The notes under the pieces were generated by a model. That model did no database searches. It saw nothing but the letters and a program-made list of their open reading frames with translations, and was not told where the DNA came from. Shown piece after piece: positions 42,462-49,835 of a stretch of DNA of 64,000 bases. Numbering within the stretch: the stretch's first letter is position 1; every line of letters starts with the position of its first letter. The position numbers and the translations under genes are program-made. The stretch lies in contig NZ_CP086063.1 of NCBI RefSeq assembly GCF_020783315.1, positions 620,001 to 684,000 on the forward strand. The letters are read 5' to 3'. The DNA is from Ferruginibacter lapsinanis (GTDB taxonomy: Bacteria; Bacteroidota; Bacteroidia; Chitinophagales; Chitinophagaceae).

Positions 42462-43346
42462 ACTCTCAGGCTTTTTTCTGTTGGTAATGTATACTCCTAT
42501 CAATATAATGACTAAACAACCAACCTGCAGTAATCCAAATTTCTCTCCGTAGATTAGTCCCCAACCGATAGCCACAAAAGGCATTCCGTAAGTAACCATA
42601 CTGGCAAAAATACCCCCTGCTCGTTTTACAAGCATATAAAACAATGCAGTAGCGATAGCTGTTCCCACCACCCCCAATACAATACCGGCTCCGGTAGAAA
42701 TCAGCATATCATGATTGCTCAATGGTAAAGAAAAATACCCGGTTGAGATCAATACAATTGATGCGATGATCCCATTAAATGACAATGCCACAGAAGCAAT
42801 TTTTAGCGACCCGATCTCATGCAATTTTTTTGCCACCAGATTTACATTATAACCATACAAAATAGTAGCAAGTACTACGTAAAGTGCAAAGCCAATATGT
42901 TTGTATTGTTGCTGAAAACTTTCTCCACTACTCAATAACAATAATATACATCCTAAAAAGGCAATGCAAATTCCTATTATTTTATTGACAGTAGTATTTA
43001 TGCTGAAAAAGATTGCGCCGGTTATAATAACAAAGATCGGTGTTAGAGAATTCAACATTCCTGTTAATGCACTATCAATTCCCTCTTCTGCCATGCAAAA
43101 CAATAATGCCGGTATTAAATTTCCGATGGTACCGCTGATACAGACAAGAAACAATTTATTTTTGGGTATCTCTCTAACATACTTGATAGCCAATGGCAAA
43201 AAAAACAATCCGCCGGATGCAATACGTAAAGCAGATACCTGAAGAGAGTTAAGTTTTTCAAGGCCTACCTTCATCAACACAAAACTGCTTCCCCAAACAA
43301 TTGCCAGGAAAATAAAGATCAACCAATTAACTAAAGTTCTACTCAC
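42456..43346 (-). CDS. EamA/DMT-superfamily transporter
   Basis: 296-aa inner-membrane protein with ten predicted helices arranged as two EamA repeats of five. First repeat starts LINWLIFIFLAIVWGSSFVLMKVG and has SALRIASGGLFFLPLAI; second repeat has ALYVVLATILYGYNVNLVAKK and SMVTYGMPFVAIGWGLIYGEK. This is the RhaT/YdcZ-like metabolite exporter family; the substrate is unknown. Start GTG at 43346 (MSRTLVNW). Isolated gene. Confidence 0.92.
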   Translation of the reverse strand: MSRTLVNWLIFIFLAIVWGSSFVLMKVGLEKLNSLQVSALRIASGGLFFLPLAIKYVREIPKNKLFLVCISGTIGNLIPALLFCMAEEGIDSALTGMLNSLTPIFVIITGAIFFSINTTVNKIIGICIAFLGCILLLLSSGESFQQQYKHIGFALYVVLATILYGYNVNLVAKKLHEIGSLKIASVALSFNGIIASIVLISTGYFSLPLSNHDMLISTGAGIVLGVVGTAIATALFYMLVKRAGGIFASMVTYGMPFVAIGWGLIYGEKFGLLQVGCLVIILIGVYITNRKKPESL

Positions 43347-43480
43347 TATATATTTTATTCAAACAAAGATGCAGTTAAAATACAACATATCTAAAATAGA
43401 CTTGTATTTATTATTAATTTTTGACAAATGATTTTTAATTTTTATTTTTATCTTCTTTTAAATAATTAAAAAATACTATT

Positions 43481-43858
43481 ATGGGACTAATTAAAGAATT
43501 TAAAGAATTTGCAATGAAAGGCAATATTGTTGACCTTGCCGTTGCAGTAATTATAGGTGGGGCATTTGGTAAGATCGTTACAGGACTTACCGATTCATTG
43601 ATCATGCCTTTAATAAGTATGGTTCTGGGAAAAGAAGGAGTAAAAGACCTTAGTTTTTCTATTGGAAAAACAATTTTTCCTGTGGGTATATTTTTCCAGG
43701 AAGTGATCAATTTTATTTTGATCGCCATTGTTCTTTTTGCCATTATAAAAGTAATGAACGGATTAAAAAAGAAAGAAGCCGAAGCTCCTGCCGCCGCTCC
43801 GGAACCATCATCAACTGATAAGTTACTTACAGAAATCAGAGATGCATTAAGAAAATAA
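43481..43858 (+). CDS. mscL: Large-conductance mechanosensitive channel
   Basis: Emergency valve that opens on osmotic down-shock. The 125-aa protein has the N-terminal helix and TM1 (KEFKEFAMKGNIVDLAVAVIIGGAFGKIV), a short periplasmic loop (GKEGVKDLSF), TM2 (FFQEVINFILIAIVLFAIIKVMN) and the cytoplasmic bundle with KLLTEIRDALRK, separated by an Ala/Pro/Glu linker. Highly conserved throughout. ATG at 43481. Confidence 0.97.
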   Translation: MGLIKEFKEFAMKGNIVDLAVAVIIGGAFGKIVTGLTDSLIMPLISMVLGKEGVKDLSFSIGKTIFPVGIFFQEVINFILIAIVLFAIIKVMNGLKKKEAEAPAAAPEPSSTDKLLTEIRDALRK

Positions 43859-43869
43859 ATATATTTTTA

Positions 43870-43877
43870 TAATTTTG
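43870..43877 (+). promoter_or_regulatory. -7 promoter box (TAATTTTG) before the DUF3078 gene
   Basis: TAATTTTG fits TAnnTTTG. It ends 3 nt before the 5' arm of the terminator at 43881, so transcription should start inside that arm. Confidence 0.5.
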
Positions 43878-43880
43878 CGC

Positions 43881-43915
43881 CGGTTTTAGCTGAAAAGTTG
43901 AAACCGTTTTTTATT
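43881..43915 (+). terminator. Intrinsic terminator of mscL
   Basis: Arms CGGTTT (43881-43886) and AAACCG (43901-43906) with a 14-nt loop, then TTTTTTATTT. The hairpin overlaps the predicted transcription start of the next gene. Confidence 0.75.
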
Positions 43916-43934
43916 TAAAATCAAAATTATATCA

Positions 43935-44816
43935 ATGAAAAAAACAACTAGGCTGTTCATTATCTGTACATTATTAATGAACGCAGCAAGATCGCAGGGA
44001 ACTACTGATAATGCGATTAAATTTACCGGGGAGGTCACAGCAAATCTTACTAAAAACAAAACTGAATTGAAAGACGGTTGGACAAAAGGCGGAACGATCA
44101 ATGTCGCCGTCAATGAATCGGGTAGAAATGACTACTGGATAAAGGGTGGGGAACAATTTGCGATTGGAATAAAGGGAATCCTTGATTATAATTTTGATAG
44201 AAAAAAAGGAAAAGCAAGTTGGCTGAACTCTTTTAGAGCAAGGTACGGTGTTACCAGGGCAACATCCACCGGCAAAAAATTTTTAAAGAATGATGATTAT
44301 CTGAACTTCAGTTCAACTTTTGGCTCTGAGTTTAAAAAAAGCTGGAGTTATGCAGGCTTTCTTAGTTTGGAAAGTCAATTTGAACAATACTTTCTTACTC
44401 CAGGTTATATCAAATTGGGGCCTGGTATACTATACAAACCAAATGAAAGTTTTAACCTGCTGATTTCACCGGCAATGGTAAACCTTACTACTAAATTAGC
44501 TCCGTCACTCAAACCCGTTAATGCATTTGGGGTAGATTCAGGAAAAACGCTGGCACTTGGACTCGGAGCCTTTGTTCAGGCCAAATGCAACAAGGATATT
44601 GATAAAGGCATTAATTACAAATCCGTGGCCACTGTTTATTCTAATTATTTGGATCATCCCGGCAATATGGTACTTGATTGGTCTAATTTGTTCACCCTTA
44701 CAGTAAATAAATTAATTGGCGCAACTGTCAGCATAAATGCCCGTTATAACGACTTTGAAGTAGGCCGTTTACAGTTACAACATAGTATTGGCGTAGGTTT
44801 AAGCTATAAATTATAA
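43935..44816 (+). CDS. DUF3078-family outer-membrane beta-barrel protein
   Basis: 293-aa protein with an N-terminal signal peptide (MKKTTRLFIICTLLMNAARS-Q). The rest alternates polar and aromatic residues in repeated strands, e.g. YWIKGGEQFAIGIKGILDYNF, SWLNSFRARYGVTR, DYLNFSSTFGSEF, and it ends with HSIGVGLSYKL, an outer-membrane barrel closing strand. The WTKGGTINVAVN and NYLDHPGNMVLDWSNL segments are typical of DUF3078. Role not established. Its own promoter box overlaps the mscL terminator. Confidence 0.85.
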   Translation: MKKTTRLFIICTLLMNAARSQGTTDNAIKFTGEVTANLTKNKTELKDGWTKGGTINVAVNESGRNDYWIKGGEQFAIGIKGILDYNFDRKKGKASWLNSFRARYGVTRATSTGKKFLKNDDYLNFSSTFGSEFKKSWSYAGFLSLESQFEQYFLTPGYIKLGPGILYKPNESFNLLISPAMVNLTTKLAPSLKPVNAFGVDSGKTLALGLGAFVQAKCNKDIDKGINYKSVATVYSNYLDHPGNMVLDWSNLFTLTVNKLIGATVSINARYNDFEVGRLQLQHSIGVGLSYKL

Positions 44817-44877
44817 GCGATTTATACACATTGCATTTTTCGACCCTTTTTTAGGCATAAACTACCCCAAGTTTTAA

Positions 44878-44885
44878 TACATTTG
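44878..44885 (+). promoter_or_regulatory. -7 promoter box (TACATTTG) of scpA
   Basis: TACATTTG, shared in its last base with the 5' arm of the terminator at 44885. The predicted transcription start (about 44892) falls just after that arm. Confidence 0.5.
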
Positions 44886-44914
44886 CCCCCAACCACTTGG
44901 GGGCTTTTATTTTT
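44885..44914 (+). terminator. Intrinsic terminator of the DUF3078 gene
   Basis: GCCCCCAA-CCAC-TTGGGGGC followed by TTTTATTTTTAT: a very stable 8-bp GC-rich stem with a U-tract, ending 6 nt before the scpA ATG. Confidence 0.9.
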
Positions 44915-44920
44915 ATACTT

Positions 44921-45718
44921 ATGGCGAATAATACTTCTTATCAGATAAAACTTGACCAATTTGAAGGTCCGTTTGATTTATTACTTTTCTTCATTGAAAG
45001 AGATGAATTGGATATTTACAATATTCCCATTACCAAGATAACAAACGACTTCCTGGATTTTATTCATCAAACAGAAAAATTAAATATTGAGCTGAGCAGT
45101 GAGTTCATCTTATTCATCAGCACATTGATGCGTATCAAAGCTAAAATGCTGATACCACGTAAAGAAGTGGATGAACAAGGTAATGAAATTGATCCAAGGC
45201 AGGAATTGATCAACAAGATATTAGAATACAAACGCTTTAAAGAAGTTTCTTTAAAGATGGCAGAATTGGAAGCTGATCGTATGTTCATGATCAAAAGAGG
45301 TAATCTGCAGAAAGAATTGGCGCAAATTGGTGAAGAAGCCGGAGAAGGAACAGAGATACAAGCAGTTACTTTGTTTAAATTGATGAAGGCATTCGAAAAA
45401 GTAATTCTGAAATTACAGGAAAGAAATCATAAGCCGGTACATACCGTTGTGCAGTATAACTACACTATGGAAGGTAGCAGAGAATATATGCTGGAAGCTT
45501 GTCGTAGAGAAAAGACCGTTACGTTTGAAAAAATATTTGATGTGTGCGAAAACCGCATACATGCCATTTTCTTATTCCTTTCATTGTTGGAATTAACACA
45601 ACAACGCTATATGACACTGATCACCGGCGAAGGCAGAAATAATTTCATTATTGAATGGAATGAAAACAGAGAAGAAGATACTGTTGGTCTGCTCCCCGGA
45701 GATGAAGCCTGGAATTAA
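44921..45718 (+). CDS. scpA: Segregation and condensation protein A
   Basis: Kleisin subunit that joins SMC and ScpB to condense and segregate chromosomes. The 265-aa protein starts at ATG 44921 (MANNTSYQIKLDQFEGPFDL); the frame runs further upstream but through the terminator hairpin. Signature QFEGPFDLLLFFIERDELDIYNIPITKIT is textbook ScpA, and the C-terminal winged-helix part carries TFEKIFDVCENRIHAIFLFLSLLELTQQ. scpB is not adjacent. Confidence 0.95.
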   Translation: MANNTSYQIKLDQFEGPFDLLLFFIERDELDIYNIPITKITNDFLDFIHQTEKLNIELSSEFILFISTLMRIKAKMLIPRKEVDEQGNEIDPRQELINKILEYKRFKEVSLKMAELEADRMFMIKRGNLQKELAQIGEEAGEGTEIQAVTLFKLMKAFEKVILKLQERNHKPVHTVVQYNYTMEGSREYMLEACRREKTVTFEKIFDVCENRIHAIFLFLSLLELTQQRYMTLITGEGRNNFIIEWNENREEDTVGLLPGDEAWN

Positions 45719-45724
45719 ATAATT

Positions 45725-45749
45725 ATCCTCCTTTCGGAGGATTTTTTTT
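45725..45749 (+). terminator. Intrinsic terminator of scpA
   Basis: ATCCTCC-TTTC-GGAGGAT then eight T. It begins 6 nt after the scpA stop. Confidence 0.92.
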
Positions 45750-45755
45750 GCTATT

Positions 45756-45785
45756 TTGTCAGTTCATTAAATGGCATTAAATTTG
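45756..45785 (+). promoter_or_regulatory. Promoter of the pirin gene
   Basis: TTG (45756-45758), 19-nt spacer, TAAATTTG (45778-45785). Full Bacteroidota consensus, 32 nt before the ATG at 45818. Confidence 0.75.
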
Positions 45786-45817
45786 ATGTTTAAACATTGA
45801 ATTTTAAAATTACTATT

Positions 45818-46534
45818 ATGAACACGATATTATTTAAAGCTGCCGACAGAGGCACAGCAGATTACGGATGGCTGAAACCAAATTACTATTTTAGTTTTAG
45901 CCAATATCATAACCCGGGAAAAGTACACTTTGGTTTACTACGAGTATTAAATGATGATTTTATTAGTGGTGGTGGCGCTTTTCCTACGCATCCTCATGAT
46001 AATATGGAAATTGTTACCATTCCATTTACCGGTGCATTAGTGCATAAAGACAGCACAGGCGGACATGGTGTTATCAATGCCGGTGATGTACAGATCATGA
46101 GCGCCGGTAGTGGTATACAGCATAGCGAAGCAAATGCTTCTGCTACTGAACCTGTTACTTTGTTTCAGATATGGGTATATCCTAAAGTTGAAAATATCAA
46201 GCCGAGGTATGATCAGAGAAAATTTGATGTTTCAGACAGAACGAATAAATGGCAATATGTGGTGAGCCCAAATGAAGCAGATAATGGTTTATGGATAAAT
46301 CAGGATGCTCGTTTTGCTCTGACCAATTTAAGCGCTGGCAAAGCAATCTCCTACTCAAATGCATTTAAAGGCAATGGTGTTTTTTTAGTGGTGATCAATG
46401 GTAGTGTAAAAGTTGGCGATACCACACTAGGCAGAAGAGATGCCATAGGTATTTCAGAAACAGATAATTTTACTGTTACCGCCAGTGAGGATGCTGAGTT
46501 ATTAGTGATTGAAGTACCGATGGATTTTGCTTAA
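45818..46534 (+). CDS. Pirin-family bicupin protein
   Basis: 238-aa cytosolic bicupin. N-terminal metal site: FPTHPHDNMEIVTIPFTGAL, HKDSTGGHGVINAGDVQIMSAGSGIQHSE, carrying the three His and Glu ligands. The C-terminal cupin is degenerate (KGNGVFLVVINGSVKVGD). Some relatives act as quercetin 2,3-dioxygenase, others are regulators; the true substrate here is unknown. The longer frame opens with a TTG at 45797 but ATG 45818 (MNTILFKAADRG) fits the family and the promoter spacing. Confidence 0.92.
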   Translation: MNTILFKAADRGTADYGWLKPNYYFSFSQYHNPGKVHFGLLRVLNDDFISGGGAFPTHPHDNMEIVTIPFTGALVHKDSTGGHGVINAGDVQIMSAGSGIQHSEANASATEPVTLFQIWVYPKVENIKPRYDQRKFDVSDRTNKWQYVVSPNEADNGLWINQDARFALTNLSAGKAISYSNAFKGNGVFLVVINGSVKVGDTTLGRRDAIGISETDNFTVTASEDAELLVIEVPMDFA

Positions 46535-46538
46535 TATT

Positions 46539-47192
46539 TCAGTAATACATATTTAGTAAGATCGGTTTATCAGATCTGTTAATATATTTTTTTAGTTCAT
46601 TTAAAAAAGTTGGGGCTACTGTAGGGCAGCCCCAACTTTCACATATAGGAAATGGTGAGGTTTCATCAGCAGGAACACAGGAATGCGAATGCAATACCAC
46701 AAAGCGATTCAAAGCATTGCTGTTGGTTTTATCCAGTCCATATAATTTGTAAGCCAGTCCGAATTTTCCAAAATATGATTTGCATATTTTATATTTTCCT
46801 AATGAAGAACACAAGCTTCCGGGTTGATTGGAGAATTTTATTTCAGTGGAATGATCATCGCCGCTACCATGTGCTACTAAGCCAGCCAATTCTATAGAAT
46901 CCTTATCCAGATTGTATACAAAGAATCTTTTTTTACCGGATTCCATTTTCATGTCTATCATGAAACAATAGGTGCTGTTGTAATGATGCTTTCTGATGTA
47001 ATCAGTGATACCCGCTGACTTTAAATGCAGTCTTGCTGCAACGGTTTTATCAATCTCCTTTTTGGGGATTGTAAATGAAGCTTTATTTTTCTTGGGTACA
47101 AACTTTGTTTTATACCAAAAGAAATATGCTAATGCTGTTATACTCATAGCGAGCAACAATACAGTGGAGATAAGTTTTATTAAGAGTTTCAT
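46539..47192 (-). CDS. YkuD_2-type L,D-transpeptidase-like protein
   Basis: 217-aa protein with an N-terminal membrane anchor or signal (MKLLIKLISTVLLLAMSITALAYFFW). The catalytic part resembles murein L,D-transpeptidases (PF13645-like): CFMIDMKMESGKKRFFVYNL, a His-rich RFVVLHSHSCVPADE, and the Cys active-site segment SWGCPTVAP in place of SHGC. It would cross-link or tether proteins to peptidoglycan in the periplasm. I chose ATG 47192 because upstream residues (FNIFFCGNNLPKYL) show no signal character. It follows dxs on the same strand but with a 444-bp structured gap between. Confidence 0.85.
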   Translation of the reverse strand: MKLLIKLISTVLLLAMSITALAYFFWYKTKFVPKKNKASFTIPKKEIDKTVAARLHLKSAGITDYIRKHHYNSTYCFMIDMKMESGKKRFFVYNLDKDSIELAGLVAHGSGDDHSTEIKFSNQPGSLCSSLGKYKICKSYFGKFGLAYKLYGLDKTNSNALNRFVVLHSHSCVPADETSPFPICESWGCPTVAPTFLNELKKYINRSDKPILLNMYY

Positions 47193-47288
47193 GAAAGTAA
47201 TATTGCCAATTAGATACTTGGGCAAATTATTTCCACAGAAAAAAATGTTAAACAAAATCAAAAGCTTCTATCTAATTATTTCTTATTT

Positions 47289-47355
47289 ACTTTTTGCCTT
47301 GACGCAAAAAGTAACAAAAAAGTCAAGGCAGGAACGATTACAGCACATTCCTGCC
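47289..47355. repeat. Overlapping, mutually exclusive hairpins
   Basis: Three inverted repeats share bases. ACTTTTTGC (47289-47297) pairs with GCAAAAAGT (47304-47312). GCCTTGAC (47296-47303) pairs with GTCAAGGC (47322-47329). GGCAGGAA (47327-47334) pairs with TTCCTGCC (47348-47355). The first and second cannot form together, nor the second and third fully. No gene overlaps. Confidence 0.75.
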
Positions 47356-47636
47356 GTATAGCTATGTGCATCAGTTGTACTACTGTGACCTCGACATTTG
47401 TTCTCTACTCTTAGCTTCATTGTCGATTAATTTTTATTTGAAAAATAAAAAAACTGGAAGTATTGGTTGAATATAGATTTTTAGCTGAATGGCTGCCGGA
47501 TGGAAGTGTAAAGCACGGTGAGGGATGGTGCGGAGGCTTTCCCGAATGGCTTTTCCTTCGGGACAAGTGTGCGGACTTGCAACGTACAGCCGGAACCGTA
47601 GTTGAAATATGTTTATTGCTGAAAGCCCGGGAACTT
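47356..47636. other. GC-richer structured non-coding tract between dxs and the L,D-transpeptidase gene
   Basis: About 280 bp of which 47490-47635 is clearly richer in G and C than its surroundings. It contains a stem TCCCGAA (47540-47546) / TTCGGGA (47557-47563). A 72-codon frame (47463-47681) spans it but runs into the 3' end of dxs on the other strand, so I do not call it a gene. A repeat element or untranslated RNA is more likely. Confidence 0.5.
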
Positions 47637-49583
47637 TTATTTGATCAACTGCTCTACATTTATGGAGATCATATCTCTTAATGTTTGTGCAATATGATTG
47701 GCGTCTAAACCAATCTCTTCGTAGAGTTGCTTGGGGGTACCGTGTTCTACCAATCTATCGGGAATACCCATAATATGCACATCGGCTTTGTAATTATGTT
47801 CGCTCATGAATTCTAATATGGCGCTGCCAAAACCTCCTTTGATGGTTCCATCTTCGATAGTAATTACTTTATTATAAGAAGCAAATATTTCATGTAACAT
47901 TTCTTCATCCAATGGCTTTGCAAAACGCATATCGTAATGCGCCGGATTGATTCCATCTGCTTTTACATCACGAATGGCTGCTGCTGCAAAATTTCCTACA
48001 TGACCGAAAGACAGTATTGCAATTTCTTTACCATCTTTTAATTTTCTTCCTTTACCAATTTGTATTTCTTCGAAAGGATATTTTTGAGCCATATTATCTT
48101 TCTGACAATCGGCTATTACACCTTCGCCACGAGGGTAACGGATCACAATTGGATTTTTTGTAGTTGCTAACTGTGCCGTATACATGAGGTTACGCAATTC
48201 TCTTTCATTCATCGGCGCACTAACGATCATGTTAGGGATACAACGCATATAAGCGATGTCATAACAACCATGATGCGTTGGTCCATCCTCACCCACCAGC
48301 CCTGCCCTGTCTAAACATAACACCACCGGTAAATTTTGTATAGCAATATCATGCACCACCATATCGTAAGCTCTCTGCATGAAAGAAGAATAAATATTGC
48401 AGAAAACTTTCATACCCTGTGTAGCCAGGCCGGCACTTAATGTTACCGCATGTTGTTCGCAAATGCCTACATCAAAAGCCCTGTGCGGCATTTTCTCCAT
48501 CATATATTTTAAAGATGAGCCACTAGGCATTGCCGGTGTAATACCCATGATCTTCTCATTCTTTTCTGCCAACTCAATAATAGTATGTCCAAAAACATCC
48601 TGATATTTTTGAGGTTGCGGCAGATCGAAATGTTTTTTCTGGATCTCTCCGGTTACTTTATCAAATAAGCCGGGAGCATGCCATTTGGTTTGATCTTTTT
48701 CTGCCAGAGAATATCCTTTACCCTTCACCGTTACTATGTGTAAAATTTTAGGGCCGGGGATTTTTTTAAGATCCTGTAATGTATCTACCAGCTTACTGAT
48801 ATTATGTCCATCGATAGGACCGAAGTATCTCAACTTCAATGCTTCAAATAAATTAGCATGCCCGTTCACCATTCCCTTCAACCCTTCGGTTAACTTCTGC
48901 CCCATTGCCCTGGTGAATTGCTTACCTACCGGTAATTTTCCAAGCAAATTCCAAACATCATCTTTTACTTTATTGTAAGTAGGCGACGTCGTTATATCAG
49001 TTAAATATTCTTTCAACGCTCCCACATTCGGATCGATACCAATGCCATTATCATTCAATACGATCAACATATCCGCATCCGAAACACCGGCATGGTTCAT
49101 GGCTTCAAATGCAATACCTGCTGTCATAGAACCGTCGCCAATGATGGCCACACTTTTCCTGTCTTCATTCTTTAATTTAGCAGCAATGGCCATCCCCAAT
49201 GCCGCACTGATGGAAGTAGAGGAATGCCCTACACCGAATGTATCATATTCGCTTTCGCTTCTTTTAGGGAAGCCGCTTAGTCCGTGATATTTTCTGTTCG
49301 TGTAAAAATTATCTCTTCTGCCGGTTAATATTTTATGGCCATAAGCCTGATGGCCTACATCCCATACCAGCTGATCGTAAGGAGTATTGTAGATATAATG
49401 TAATGCAACCGTCAATTCAACCACACCTAAAGATGCGGCGAAATGGCCTCCATGAACACTTACCACGTCAATAATATACTGACGCAACTCATCACAAACC
49501 TTATGCAAATCTTCCCTGCTGATCTTTTTAAGATCTTCAGGAGAGTTTATTTTGCCTAAAAGTGGGCCTGGTTGACTATTCAT
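47637..49583 (-). CDS. dxs: 1-deoxy-D-xylulose-5-phosphate synthase
   Basis: First enzyme of the non-mevalonate isoprenoid pathway: pyruvate plus glyceraldehyde 3-phosphate to DXP. The 648-aa transketolase-like protein has GGHFAASLGVVELTVALHYI, WDVGHQAYGHKILTGRRD, IGDGSMTAGIAFEAMNHAG (GDG TPP/Mg motif), YFGPIDGHN, DVGICEQHAVTLSAGLATQG, and GEDGPTHHGCYDIAYMRCIPN. Supplies undecaprenyl and quinone precursors, linking to uppP and the wecA-like gene in this window. ATG at 49583; full length. Confidence 0.97.
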   Translation of the reverse strand: MNSQPGPLLGKINSPEDLKKISREDLHKVCDELRQYIIDVVSVHGGHFAASLGVVELTVALHYIYNTPYDQLVWDVGHQAYGHKILTGRRDNFYTNRKYHGLSGFPKRSESEYDTFGVGHSSTSISAALGMAIAAKLKNEDRKSVAIIGDGSMTAGIAFEAMNHAGVSDADMLIVLNDNGIGIDPNVGALKEYLTDITTSPTYNKVKDDVWNLLGKLPVGKQFTRAMGQKLTEGLKGMVNGHANLFEALKLRYFGPIDGHNISKLVDTLQDLKKIPGPKILHIVTVKGKGYSLAEKDQTKWHAPGLFDKVTGEIQKKHFDLPQPQKYQDVFGHTIIELAEKNEKIMGITPAMPSGSSLKYMMEKMPHRAFDVGICEQHAVTLSAGLATQGMKVFCNIYSSFMQRAYDMVVHDIAIQNLPVVLCLDRAGLVGEDGPTHHGCYDIAYMRCIPNMIVSAPMNERELRNLMYTAQLATTKNPIVIRYPRGEGVIADCQKDNMAQKYPFEEIQIGKGRKLKDGKEIAILSFGHVGNFAAAAIRDVKADGINPAHYDMRFAKPLDEEMLHEIFASYNKVITIEDGTIKGGFGSAILEFMSEHNYKADVHIMGIPDRLVEHGTPKQLYEEIGLDANHIAQTLRDMISINVEQLIK

Positions 49584-49649
49584 TCAGTGTATTTAACGTA
49601 ACGAAGGTAAGTTTTTTGGTGCTTCGCTACATGGTTTTAAACAGTTTTT

Positions 49650-49804
49650 AACGATAATTGTTCGGAATTAGAGCCCTATACACTCAGATACTTAACACAA
49701 AGTACACTAAGTAGTCTCGAAGTTGCACAAAGACAGTCTGGAATTTGTTAGAATTATCGTTTGGTGAATTGCTTCATTAAAACAAATAATCTCTTTGTGT
49801 ACTT
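49650..49804. repeat. Nested inverted repeats between leuS and dxs
   Basis: AACGATAATT (49650-49659) with AATTATCGTT (49752-49761), and AAGTACAC (49700-49707) with GTGTACTT (49797-49804). They interleave rather than nest simply. The CACAAAG-type words look like a degenerate intergenic repeat. No gene is present in 49584-49835. Confidence 0.5.
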
Positions 49805-49835
49805 CTGTGCATGCTCTGAGACCTCCGTGAAATAC

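Noticed and set aside
44897..44920. Upstream extension of scpA to a TTG at 44897
   Set aside because: It would translate the 3' arm and U-tract of the terminator; ATG 44921 fits ScpA length.
47463..47681. 72-codon frame in the GC-richer island
   Set aside because: It runs into the dxs 3' end on the other strand, starts with a non-ATG codon and shows no recognisable domain; treated as non-coding structure.
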